Shown: one piece after another, positions 54,730 through 63,336 of the stretch
How positions within the stretch are numbered: position 1 is the first letter of the stretch
Layout of the letters: each line of letters starts with the position of its first letter
NCBI GenBank assembly: GCA_964410965.1
Contig: CAYPIY010000001.1
Location: forward strand, 62,001-126,000
Reading direction: 5' to 3'
DNA from: JBBIRG01 sp964410965
GTDB taxonomy: Bacteria > CLD3 > SB21 > JBBIRG01
DNA: 64,000 nt
Notes under the pieces: generated by a model
Databases searched by the model: none
The model's input: only the letters and a program-made list of their open reading frames with translations
What the model was told of the DNA's origin: nothing
Program-made: the position numbers and the translations under genes

Positions 54730-56286
54730 TCATTTGGTTTTAATCACTACTTTTTTCCTGAATGTTTCCTCGAACAGCTGCTTTTTCATGTCAACAGCCC
54801 ATATCTCAAGATCCGGATCCCCGGCAGGATCGATTCTGATCACAACCTTATTCGTCCTGGTGTGACATTCGATTTTCCTGATCCTCTTCCGGTGGCTTCT
54901 GTCCAGCGCATCCGCGATCCGCAGTATCCCTGCGAGTTTGCGGACCGACTGCTGGTCCTCCGGCATAAGATTCATGTACCCGTCATGCCGGATCTTCGGA
55001 TGGCTTTTCCGGTGGTATCTGGCGATGTTCGCGATGATTTCCTTTTCGTTATCCGTAAAACCCGGCAATTCGGAGTTGCGGATCAGGTAATAGCTGTGAC
55101 GGTGATGCTGGTTATGGGATACGAACAAACCGATTTCATGAAGTACAGTTGCATATTCAAGCAACTCGCGCTCTTTTGAGGACATGTTATGCATCGGTCT
55201 CAGCTGGTCGAACAACAGCATCGCAAGATAAAGCGTATGCTCCGAGTGTGACGGTTCAACCCCGAACTGCCTAGCCAGCCGGGTAACGCTTTTGAAACGT
55301 AACTGTCCCAACTCCCGCATGGGTTCTAGCGACGGCTGGCGATTCTGTATGTAGTCAAAAACAATGCCCTCCCTGAGCGCAAAATCCGATACGGTCATTT
55401 TTTTAATATTCAGCGACCTGAACGATTCCTGAAGCACTAAAGCCCCCGCCACAATGATATCCGCCCTGTCCGGATCAATTCCGCCGATTCTCTCCCGATC
55501 CCTGACTGTCTTTGATTTTAAAATCAGATCCACGGCTTTGTCCAGTTCCTTCGATGTGAAGGATTCAGCCGAAACGGATTCATTCTGATTTTTCATCCTC
55601 GAAATAATTGCGCATATATTCTGAATCGTGCCGGAGGTTCCGACGGTATCTTCAAATTTCAGTCTTTCGGTTTCGGGTCCTACATGCGACAGGAATCCGC
55701 GGATATGCTTCCGGCATGCCTGGATATCCTCCTTTTTAAGGACTGTTCGGTCAAAAAATCTCTGGGTCAGCCGTATCGCGCCTAACTTCAGGCTTGCGGC
55801 GAATAAGGGCTCTCCCTTTTTCCCGATCAGGTATTCCACGCTGCCCCCGCCGATATCGATCATCAGGATTTTTTTCTGAAAAACGGGTACAGAGTTGAGC
55901 ATTCCCAGATAGATAAGACGGGCTTCCTCAATGCCTGAGACAATTTCAATATGGATGCCGGTTTCCTTTGCGGCCCTGCGGATGAAGTCCTGCTGATTGA
56001 GGGCTTCACGAACGGCGCTCGTTGCGACGGCCCTGACGGGTGCCTTCTGGGTCCGGGCGATCCGCGCGAACGTCCTGAGAACATCGATTCCGCGCGCCAT
56101 GGCATCCGGAGAAATGAATTTCATATCCTTTGCCCCGCTGCCCAGCCGCACATTCATCTTCACGCGGTCCAGCACCGACACTTCACCTGACTTATTCCAT
56201 TCGACCACAACCATATGAAAGGAATTAGTGCCGATATCGATAGCCGCAAGCCGTTGGGTTTTCCGTCCTGAAAAAAAAGGAATCAT
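54730..56286 (-). CDS. ppx: Ppx/GppA-family exopolyphosphatase
   Basis: Hydrolyses polyphosphate or pppGpp. 518 residues: the actin-like ATPase-fold halves with AAIDIGTNSFHMVVVEW at the N-terminus, AVATSAVREALN, VSGIEEARLIYLG and LMIDIGGGSVEYLIGKKG, then a C-terminal HD-type domain (ATVLHEIGLFVSHNQHHRHSYYLIRN, IANIARYHRKSHP). Sequence alone does not decide between polyphosphate and guanosine pentaphosphate. It follows the sixA-like gene by 17 bases. Confidence 0.92.
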   Translation of the reverse strand: MIPFFSGRKTQRLAAIDIGTNSFHMVVVEWNKSGEVSVLDRVKMNVRLGSGAKDMKFISPDAMARGIDVLRTFARIARTQKAPVRAVATSAVREALNQQDFIRRAAKETGIHIEIVSGIEEARLIYLGMLNSVPVFQKKILMIDIGGGSVEYLIGKKGEPLFAASLKLGAIRLTQRFFDRTVLKKEDIQACRKHIRGFLSHVGPETERLKFEDTVGTSGTIQNICAIISRMKNQNESVSAESFTSKELDKAVDLILKSKTVRDRERIGGIDPDRADIIVAGALVLQESFRSLNIKKMTVSDFALREGIVFDYIQNRQPSLEPMRELGQLRFKSVTRLARQFGVEPSHSEHTLYLAMLLFDQLRPMHNMSSKERELLEYATVLHEIGLFVSHNQHHRHSYYLIRNSELPGFTDNEKEIIANIARYHRKSHPKIRHDGYMNLMPEDQQSVRKLAGILRIADALDRSHRKRIRKIECHTRTNKVVIRIDPAGDPDLEIWAVDMKKQLFEETFRKKVVIKTK

Positions 56287-56303
56287 TTATTCTATCAGCC
56301 CGT

Positions 56304-56804
56304 TCAGGACTCACTCATCCATTTTAACTGCTTCGGGGACATGAACCATTTAAGTTCCCCGCGGGGAGTTGGATGAAAACGAAGCACTTCAATTTTGCAC
56401 AGCGAGCCCTTTTTGAAATTCACCATCATCTTATCGTTCCCCAGGAAATAGGCCGTCAGCATTCCCATGTTGGGCTCATGGCCTACGAGTAAAATATGGT
56501 CGTCCTTTGTGAACTGTTTCAGTTCCTGGAGCAAACCCGTGCGGGAAGGCGGTATGCTCAGCGATTCGGTGAATTTCAGCAGGTCCTTGGATTTCAGCAC
56601 TTCCGCTATGATTTCAGCGGTTTTGCGTGCGCGCTCGATGGGGCTGGACAGAATGGCGGTAAAGCCCATGCCGAGGCGGTCCATGGCTTTCGCGATCTGC
56701 CGGATATCTCTGATACCCTGATCGGTTAAAGGGCGGTCGGTATCGGTCTTGATTTTTCCGCCGATATCCTCAGCTTCCCCGTGCCTGATTAATGAAATAT
56801 TCAT
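56304..56804 (-). CDS. sixA: SixA-type phosphohistidine phosphatase
   Basis: Histidine-phosphatase-fold enzyme, 166 residues, with catalytic His8 in LIRHGEAED, a second Arg/Glu set in ILSSPIERARKTAEII, and the closing His in ILLVGHEPNMGML. SixA removes phosphate from phospho-His on signalling or transport proteins in Escherichia coli; the target here is unknown. It is upstream of ppx with a 17-base gap, so both probably share a transcript. Confidence 0.88.
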   Translation of the reverse strand: MNISLIRHGEAEDIGGKIKTDTDRPLTDQGIRDIRQIAKAMDRLGMGFTAILSSPIERARKTAEIIAEVLKSKDLLKFTESLSIPPSRTGLLQELKQFTKDDHILLVGHEPNMGMLTAYFLGNDKMMVNFKKGSLCKIEVLRFHPTPRGELKWFMSPKQLKWMSES

Positions 56805-56908
56805 GTCACCCTGAAATTATATTTTCGCAATGAACGTAAGACTGAAGTTCGTTGATTCACCAGAATGAAATTCCATTTTTACGTCCGTTGCGGATTAGTT
56901 ACTGCCGG

Positions 56909-58999
56909 TTAATTTGTTTTGCCTTCGATTTCATCGGCCAACGGGCCGGCGTCATACAGGACGCGCATCGCGTGAATGATCGCCGCGCTGTGAACGGCCA
57001 GGCAACGGTTCGCCGTTTCATCGAAAATATAATTACCGACCAGGCTTTCGATATTGCCGTCAAATACCAGGCCGACATATTCGCCTTTCGCATTGATCAC
57101 CGGAGAGCCTGAATTCCCGCCGATAATGTCGCAGGTGCTGACAAAATTAAGAGGAACGGACATGTTGATCTTATCCTTGCGGACCTTGAACCTCTCAGGA
57201 AGGTTGAAAGGTTCCATGAAATCAAAACTGTACGCGCGGTCGTACAAACCGTAGAACGTTGTCTTATAAGGGGCAATGGTGCCGTTCATCGGGTAACCGG
57301 CCACTTTTCCGTAAGACAGGCGGAGCGTAAAGTTTGCGTCTGGATTTCTGGATTTCCCGTACACGGCGAACCGGGCTTTGGAAAGGGATTCTTCCGTCAG
57401 GGTAATGACATTATCCACTTTCTCAAAATAATCTTTCTTAACCCCCGAGTTCAGGGGGAATGTTTTCAGCACGGTAAGAAGCAAATCGTCTCCGGATTCC
57501 TTCAGAGCCGTTATTCCGCCCGTTGCGATCTTCTTCCGGTATTCGACGTCCTGCAGCCTCGTTTTCTGCAGGATTTGTTTTGCGGCGTCTTTCGGAGTCC
57601 GGCCGTTGAGGACTGTCTTCACGAACGGGTCATCCGGGCCGAGGTGATCCAAGGATTCCTGAAGGCCGTCGGCCATAAGGAGTTCCTCCAGTTCCACGTA
57701 AACCGGCGCCGGTGAAAACAGGCGAAACTCGAGCGATGCTTTCTGGGATTCATGATAACCGTTCGCGCGTTGTTCATCGGGAAGCTGCATCTGCGATATG
57801 TAATTGACAACCTGTGTCGCAAGACCGACTAACCGGGATCCTTTCAGCGTACGGAACCGGATGGGTTTGATGAGCTCGGCTTCTTTCTTTTTTGCTTTTG
57901 AGATGATATCCCACGACTTCCTGAATTGTTTCTTCAGATCCTTGCTGGCTTCCACCTTTGCCCGGAAATCGTTTTCTTCACGGATCTTTTTATTCATGAT
58001 CGCCGTATCCAGCAGGCCTTCATATTGCCCGCGAAGGGCTTTCAGCGAGTTTTCAATTCCGAAAACCGCGCTCAGGGCCTGTCGCTCCTGTTCCTGCCCG
58101 GTCTGCGAATATTGCTTGTAAACCGCCAGGCGGCGGTTCAGCATATCCAGTGTGACTGGCAATTCCACATCTCTCTGAAATTCAAGCTGGGAAACCGTCT
58201 GCATCCGGTCGGTTCCGCCGGGGTGGCCGGAGACGAACACCAGTTCGCCTTCTGCGGCGCCGCTTATGTTCCAGGCCAGGTAATGATCGCTTTTCACAGG
58301 CTGATCGTCTTCATAGACGCGAAAAAGCGCCATATCGATGTCATGACGGGGATAAGTGAAATTGTCATAATCGCCTCCGTAAAAAGCGATCGTCTGTTCC
58401 GGCGCGAACACCAGCCGGACATCCGTGAATTTTTTATATAAATACAGCCATGTTTCCCCTCCCTGATAAAGAGAAACCACATCCGTACGCAAACCTGTTG
58501 AATCGGCAAAATGCTTCTGCCACTTGGCAACTTCATGTTTCTGTGCGTCAAGAATCGCCTGCCCTTTCATGCCCTCTTTTACAGCTGCCCTGACTTTTTC
58601 CGTAATGTCAATAAGGTGCAGAAGGACATTTAATTCAAGATCAGGGCACTTCATTTCTTCCAGCCCGGTTTTCGCATAGAAGCCGTTCTGTACGTAATTA
58701 TTTTTTTCATCGGACATCTTCTGAAGCTGCCCGAGTGCCACATGATGGTTAGTCATGACGAGACCTTTGGGGCTGATGAATGCTCCGGAGCCGCCGTCGT
58801 TGAAACGGACGCTGGATAACCTTACATGGTCAAGCCATTCTTGAGTCGGCGTGAAACCGTATTTTTCCTTGAGCTGTTTAAGAGGAAGATTATCGAATGT
58901 CCACATACCCTCGTCTGCAGAAACAAAACGGACCGGAAGCAACAACAAAACGGTCAGCGCCTGCAACGATAATAATCGTACGAAATGCCTGGATTTCAT
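56909..58999 (-). CDS. S46-family dipeptidyl-peptidase (DPP7-like)
   Basis: Periplasmic serine peptidase that removes dipeptides from N-termini. 696 residues: signal peptide (about 1-29), the chymotrypsin-fold halves with catalytic His in MTNHHVALG (85/86), Asp in YPRHDIDMALFR and Ser630 in GNSGSPV, separated by an alpha-helical domain. At 18 residues past the Ser it has Gly (FDGN); in the known family Gly here goes with DPP7-type preference for hydrophobic P1 residues and Arg with DPP11-type preference for acidic ones. ATG 58999 follows AAAGGA. Typical of asaccharolytic, peptide-using FCB-group bacteria. Confidence 0.92.
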   Translation of the reverse strand: MKSRHFVRLLSLQALTVLLLLPVRFVSADEGMWTFDNLPLKQLKEKYGFTPTQEWLDHVRLSSVRFNDGGSGAFISPKGLVMTNHHVALGQLQKMSDEKNNYVQNGFYAKTGLEEMKCPDLELNVLLHLIDITEKVRAAVKEGMKGQAILDAQKHEVAKWQKHFADSTGLRTDVVSLYQGGETWLYLYKKFTDVRLVFAPEQTIAFYGGDYDNFTYPRHDIDMALFRVYEDDQPVKSDHYLAWNISGAAEGELVFVSGHPGGTDRMQTVSQLEFQRDVELPVTLDMLNRRLAVYKQYSQTGQEQERQALSAVFGIENSLKALRGQYEGLLDTAIMNKKIREENDFRAKVEASKDLKKQFRKSWDIISKAKKKEAELIKPIRFRTLKGSRLVGLATQVVNYISQMQLPDEQRANGYHESQKASLEFRLFSPAPVYVELEELLMADGLQESLDHLGPDDPFVKTVLNGRTPKDAAKQILQKTRLQDVEYRKKIATGGITALKESGDDLLLTVLKTFPLNSGVKKDYFEKVDNVITLTEESLSKARFAVYGKSRNPDANFTLRLSYGKVAGYPMNGTIAPYKTTFYGLYDRAYSFDFMEPFNLPERFKVRKDKINMSVPLNFVSTCDIIGGNSGSPVINAKGEYVGLVFDGNIESLVGNYIFDETANRCLAVHSAAIIHAMRVLYDAGPLADEIEGKTN

Positions 59000-59117
59000 G
59001 GTATCAATTCCTTTAAGTTAAGTAAATGAAATGTTCATCTTTAAATATTACAATTTTTCCACAATGATGCAACTGATTAAATCTCCTGTTTTCGTACAAT
59101 GGTTTTCATTTTCAAAA

Positions 59118-59738
59118 TCACTTCGGGTTTGAATCGGACGGCATAAACCTGTGAATCTCCTCGATATCAAAGTATACGGGCAGAATGAGATAAACCAGTC
59201 CGAAACCCCTGTCCTTTCTCAAAACGATCAGGGAGCGGTCGGAAGCAAGGTTGAAAAAAATGCGTTCGGAATAAAATCCCAGAATCGGCTCACCGGTTTT
59301 GAATCCGGCAAAAACATACCTGGTCCGGCCCAGCCAGCGGCGGTCATTCAGCGATGTCATGGGCTTAAAGGTCATTTGTTTTAAAGAAACAACCGAATCC
59401 GTTTCGTTTAGGGACTGAATCTCAAAAAGATTTTCAGAAACCCGTGATAGTTTCACAAACGAAAAACCCGGAATAGCTTCCATTTCCAAAAGGCCGGACA
59501 GGTTTACTTTATAATTCCGCTTCACGGATGAATCCGGCTCAACGGATAGATCGCAGTAAACGGCTGCGGTGAAAAAAACCGAATCCATATTTCCTTCAAG
59601 TCCGGGCCACTCTTCAGGATATTCCGCATGGCTGACGGTGAAGCATCCTGTTAATATCACTGAACACAAAAATGCGGCCACGATAAAGCTGAACGGAAAG
59701 ACATGAGCCTTAATTCTTTGTATTCGGTGGGAGGCCAT
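59118..59738 (-). CDS. Predicted lipoprotein next to the DUF58 gene
   Basis: 206 residues with a signal peptide and lipobox LTGC (Cys32); the only Met near the N-terminus is the ATG at 59738. The mature part is beta-rich (YKVNLSGLLEMEAIPG, GRTRYVFAGFKTGEPILGFY) with no recognised motif. Its start lies three bases after the DUF58 stop, so they are co-transcribed and may work together. No function assigned. Confidence 0.68.
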   Translation of the reverse strand: MASHRIQRIKAHVFPFSFIVAAFLCSVILTGCFTVSHAEYPEEWPGLEGNMDSVFFTAAVYCDLSVEPDSSVKRNYKVNLSGLLEMEAIPGFSFVKLSRVSENLFEIQSLNETDSVVSLKQMTFKPMTSLNDRRWLGRTRYVFAGFKTGEPILGFYSERIFFNLASDRSLIVLRKDRGFGLVYLILPVYFDIEEIHRFMPSDSNPK

Positions 59739-59741
59739 AGG

Positions 59742-61055
59742 TCATATCATGGATTTCATTTTTACTTTAATGTATTCGTTTATCAGCGCCGGAGTTGTAT
59801 GCTCACGGAGGACATCAATGACCAGGACGCCTTTCGCCCTGAGCGAGGCAATGGAGTCCTCCCTTTCCGTGAGCCATTCCGCTGCGACGGCTTTGCGGAA
59901 CGCGTCATCCGGGATATCCGTCTTCCTTTCTACGGCTTCATCCATCAGCCGGTCTTTCATCAGTACGCACAGGCAAAGATGCTTGGGATAAAGCCGGAGC
60001 ACTCCGTTGATAAGCCACGCGGAGGATTCCTTGTCTGTAATTTCCGAAAACAGGACGATCAGGGATCTGCGATGGCATTTTGCCTTGAGATGCTCAAACG
60101 CCTCGAAATAATTCGATTCATGATAATCGCTTTGCACAACCGCCAGCCGGTCGGCAATGCGTCCGATCTGGACCTTGCTCCGCTTCGGCTGAAGGTAACT
60201 GTGCACGGCATTGGAGAAAATCAGTAATCCCGCGAGATCGCCGTTTTTCACGGCCAGATGGGCAAGAATCATCGCGGCGTTCGCCGCATGATCCAGTTTC
60301 GAGACTCCCTTCGCGGTCGTTCCCATCAGCCGCCCGCAGTCCATCATGACAATGACGTTCTGGCTTTTCTCGACCTGGTAATTGGTGGACATCAGCCGGT
60401 TAAGCCGTGCGGTCGCTTTCCAGTTGATCCTTCGGTATTCATCATCCGGCGAGTAATCGCGGAGGCTTTCGTAATCGGTCCCGGAACCGATCTGCCGGAC
60501 AGCCCGAACACCCGTTTGCCGAAGCCTTCCCCGGATCGTGAGAAGTTCAAACTTGTGAAGTTCGTTAAAATCCGGATATACTTTAATTTCCGACGGCTCC
60601 AGGTACGATGCATGCTTGCGTATCAACCCGGGAAACGGAAACCGGACCAGGGCGTGAAGCCGTTGAAAACGGAATGAACCTCTGCGGTTGGGACAAACCG
60701 GGTATTGAAAATGTTCTTTTTTTCTGTTCCGTACGAGGGTATTGAACCGGATATCGCGCAACTCAAATTCCTCAGGCGGTTCGTCCTGGACTTGGACATC
60801 AAGTGCGAATCCCGAATAATTCTGAATTTCGATGGAAACATAATGAGATGCACCAAAAGCGAATTTTGCAGGAAGGATTCGCCGGCAACGAAGCGTTTCC
60901 GCTTTCGGCAGCATAACAAACTCGATGACAGCGGTAATCAGGAAAATGCATAGAGACAAAAAACCCGCCCACATGAACGACTCATGGACTGTTCCCGTGA
61001 GCGTGATCAGGGAGGAAAACAAAACCCAGTAAACTGCCCGTTGCGTAAAGATCAT
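59742..61055 (-). CDS. DUF58 (MoxR-associated type) membrane protein
   Basis: 437 residues: two N-terminal hydrophobic helices (about 8-50), a beta-rich part, and the DUF58 signature GTDYESLRDYSPDDEYRRINWKAT-like region (about 195-220, ending RRINWKA), followed by a von Willebrand A-like domain (NVIVMMDCGRLM, DHAANAAMILAHLAV). Members usually sit next to a MoxR AAA ATPase and VWA proteins and serve envelope or chaperone roles; no MoxR gene is within the window. It lies between cmk and a lipoprotein gene with gaps of three bases each. Confidence 0.88.
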   Translation of the reverse strand: MIFTQRAVYWVLFSSLITLTGTVHESFMWAGFLSLCIFLITAVIEFVMLPKAETLRCRRILPAKFAFGASHYVSIEIQNYSGFALDVQVQDEPPEEFELRDIRFNTLVRNRKKEHFQYPVCPNRRGSFRFQRLHALVRFPFPGLIRKHASYLEPSEIKVYPDFNELHKFELLTIRGRLRQTGVRAVRQIGSGTDYESLRDYSPDDEYRRINWKATARLNRLMSTNYQVEKSQNVIVMMDCGRLMGTTAKGVSKLDHAANAAMILAHLAVKNGDLAGLLIFSNAVHSYLQPKRSKVQIGRIADRLAVVQSDYHESNYFEAFEHLKAKCHRRSLIVLFSEITDKESSAWLINGVLRLYPKHLCLCVLMKDRLMDEAVERKTDIPDDAFRKAVAAEWLTEREDSIASLRAKGVLVIDVLREHTTPALINEYIKVKMKSMI

Positions 61056-61058
61056 ATA

Positions 61059-61742
61059 TCATTTGTTTGATGAGGAACGGACGATCCACTGCATCATCAG
61101 ATCCACCTGCTGTTCAACCGACATATTCGTATTGTCGATTTCGACAGCGCCTTCGGCTTTGCGTAACGGACTTTCCGCACGGTTCCGGTCGTAGTCATCC
61201 CTTCGGTTGATCTCGGAAACCATATCCTCCAGGGTAATGAACACGTTCTGAATTTCAAGGTCTTTTTTACGCCTTCTCGCGCGCTCTTCGACAGCTGCGG
61301 TCAGGAAGAACTTGATATCTGCGTCCGGAAAAATCACTGTGCCCGCATCCCGCCCGTCCACGATATAGCCGCCGTCCCTCGCGATGATTTGCTGCTGGCG
61401 GACAAGAAAAACCCTTACTTCTTTCATCGCGGATACGGGACTGACCGCTTTCGTCACTTCAGGGGAACGGATTGCTTCGGAAACGTCCAAGCCGTTCAGG
61501 TATGTTTGCTGCATCTGCAGGCTGTATTTCAGTTCAATACTGATTCCAGGAAGGCATTTTACAACCGCTCCTTCGTCTTCGGGATCGATCCTGTGTTTCA
61601 GCACATACAACGCGATTGCCCGGTACATGGCTCCGGTATCAAGATATATATAACTGAGTTTTTTTGAAAGTTCCTTGGCGGTCGTGCTTTTGCCGGATCC
61701 TGCCGGTCCGTCAATCGTAATGATCAGTTTTTCTGGTTCCAT
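61059..61742 (-). CDS. cmk: (d)CMP kinase
   Basis: Phosphorylates CMP and dCMP for nucleotide synthesis. 227 residues, P-loop ITIDGPAGSGKSTTAKEL at the N-terminus, YLDTGAMYRA, DGRDAGTVIFPDADIKFFLTA and the R-rich lid ERARRRKKDL. Complete. It follows the pseudouridine synthase by four bases; the order scpB, pseudouridine synthase, cmk is common in bacteria, here with one extra gene inserted after scpB. Confidence 0.96.
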   Translation of the reverse strand: MEPEKLIITIDGPAGSGKSTTAKELSKKLSYIYLDTGAMYRAIALYVLKHRIDPEDEGAVVKCLPGISIELKYSLQMQQTYLNGLDVSEAIRSPEVTKAVSPVSAMKEVRVFLVRQQQIIARDGGYIVDGRDAGTVIFPDADIKFFLTAAVEERARRRKKDLEIQNVFITLEDMVSEINRRDDYDRNRAESPLRKAEGAVEIDNTNMSVEQQVDLMMQWIVRSSSNK

Positions 61743-61746
61743 GAGT

Positions 61747-62457
61747 TTATAATCCGGCCGTTTTTTTCAGCGATTCGATTTCATAAGGTTTGAGAAAGCG
61801 CCATTGTCCGTATTTCAGTTTTCCGAGTGAAACCGGCCCGTAATGAATTCTGTGCAAGGACCTGACCTTGAAGCCGAGTTTTCGGAACATCCTTTTCACC
61901 TGCTTGTTTTTTCCCTCATGAATCGTGATCTCGACCAGTTCCTTTCCGATTTTGAATGCTTTGCAGGGCGCGGTTTTTCCGTCGGAAAGCTGGATTCCCT
62001 TTCTGAGCCGGTTTACTTGTTCCTCGCTGATCTTATTGTTCAGTTCGGCCAGATAGGTTTTTTCGACTCCATAGGAGGGATGCATCAGCCGGTGGGCAAG
62101 TTCGCCGTCATTGGTGATCAGGAGAAGCCCTGTAGTATCATAGTCCAGCCGGCCCACAGGAAACACGCGTTCGGCGATATTGATCAGGTCAAGAACAGAA
62201 TCCCGGCCTTTTTCGTCATCGGCGGTGGTCACGTAGTTAAGGGGTTTATGAAGAAGAATATAGATTTGCTTTCGTTCCACGGTAACGGTTTTTCCGTCGA
62301 ATACAATTTTGTCTTTGTCAGGATCAATTTCTGTGGAAAGCAGACGGACGGTCCTACCGTTGACCGTGACTAATCCCTGCCGGATCAGGTCATCACAGGC
62401 CCTCCGGCTGGCAATCCCCGCCATGGCTAAATACCGGTTTAAACGCATTGTATTCAT
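61747..62457 (-). CDS. rRNA pseudouridine synthase, RsuA/RluB family
   Basis: Makes pseudouridine in ribosomal RNA. 236 residues from ATG 62457: an S4 RNA-binding domain (MRLNRYLAMAGIASRRACDDLI), then the catalytic domain with Asp in GRLDYDTTGLLLITNDG and the KTYLAEL and RMFRKLGFKVRSLHRI motifs. It resembles RluB, which modifies 23S rRNA, but assignment between RluB, RsuA and RluE is not certain. In-frame TTG 62469 and ATG 62448 are alternative starts. Confidence 0.93.
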   Translation of the reverse strand: MNTMRLNRYLAMAGIASRRACDDLIRQGLVTVNGRTVRLLSTEIDPDKDKIVFDGKTVTVERKQIYILLHKPLNYVTTADDEKGRDSVLDLINIAERVFPVGRLDYDTTGLLLITNDGELAHRLMHPSYGVEKTYLAELNNKISEEQVNRLRKGIQLSDGKTAPCKAFKIGKELVEITIHEGKNKQVKRMFRKLGFKVRSLHRIHYGPVSLGKLKYGQWRFLKPYEIESLKKTAGL

Positions 62458-62465
62458 GGGTACAC

Positions 62466-63299
62466 TCAAAATTTGTCAGCCGCGATTTTTTTCTTGTCCG
62501 CCGGCTCCCTGTTTTTGTCGGGATTCTGGCTGAGCAGTTGGAAAAGATTAGGTTTGGCCGCAAGCGCTCGCTCAACCGAGTTTCGCCAGGTCAGGTTCAG
62601 AGGTGCGATCTCGCCGGGTTCGCGGATGGATTTGATATGGATCAGGCATTCCGCCAGTATTTCCTTCTGCGTTGAGATGTCGAAGGGCGCGCCGAAAAGC
62701 TGTCCGAACGGAAAGCGTACAAGAACCGTTCGGGGAGGCTTCACATTCTCGCATACGGTTTTCAGGGAAGCGATCATGACGGTAGACACTCCTTCATCTT
62801 CCAGTGCACGGGCGATCAGACCGCCTGTCTGATGGTCAAGCGGGCCCACCGGGCAAATGATCGCGATGTCGATCAGGTATTTCTGGATCAGCTTGATGAG
62901 TTTCGGGATCGTGTCATCGATCAGTTCTGCCGGGTCCGCAATTTCCCCCATGACGCTGAAATGGGATTCAGAAACCGAACCGATCCGCCGTTCGCGCGTA
63001 AGGTCCATCAGACGGTCGATCGGGAACGTGCAGTTCATGTCCAGCATCGCGGGCCGGAGCCATTCCTGGCTCTTGTGCGAATAACGGGACTCGGTTTCCT
63101 CGATTGGGCGCTTCAGTTCACGGAATGAAACGTCCCCGCTTTCCACGGCAAGATTGAAATGTTTCTGTGTCTTCCACTGGTACAAACCCGACGTCGTGAT
63201 CAGGACCACTTTGGCGTCGGAGATTTCCTTGCTCAGGCTTTTCCAGGGAACGTCCGAATTCACGATCCATGGATAATCTTTGGAAATGGCTTGGCTCAT
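62466..63299 (-). CDS. GrdB/PrdB-related protein lacking the redox motif
   Basis: 277 residues related to the selenoprotein B family of glycine, sarcosine, betaine and D-proline reductases: VPWKSLSKEISDAKVVLITTSGLY near the start, VMGEIADPAELIDDTIP, and VRFPFGQLFGAPFDISTQKEIL near the end. At the active-site loop, where related proteins have a Sec- or Cys-containing redox motif such as CPxC, this one reads ICPVGPLDHQTGG with a single Cys, and the frame has no internal TGA. True reductase activity is therefore doubtful. It sits between scpB and the pseudouridine synthase. Confidence 0.78.
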   Translation of the reverse strand: MSQAISKDYPWIVNSDVPWKSLSKEISDAKVVLITTSGLYQWKTQKHFNLAVESGDVSFRELKRPIEETESRYSHKSQEWLRPAMLDMNCTFPIDRLMDLTRERRIGSVSESHFSVMGEIADPAELIDDTIPKLIKLIQKYLIDIAIICPVGPLDHQTGGLIARALEDEGVSTVMIASLKTVCENVKPPRTVLVRFPFGQLFGAPFDISTQKEILAECLIHIKSIREPGEIAPLNLTWRNSVERALAAKPNLFQLLSQNPDKNREPADKKKIAADKF

Positions 63300-63336
63300 T
63301 TCGACCTCGCAAAAATAATATTGATATTACTATTGA

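Noticed and set aside
62466..63299. Selenocysteine codon in the GrdB-like gene
   Set aside because: The frame is open without TGA and the loop codes Cys-Pro-Val-Gly; no insertion-element hairpin needs to be proposed.
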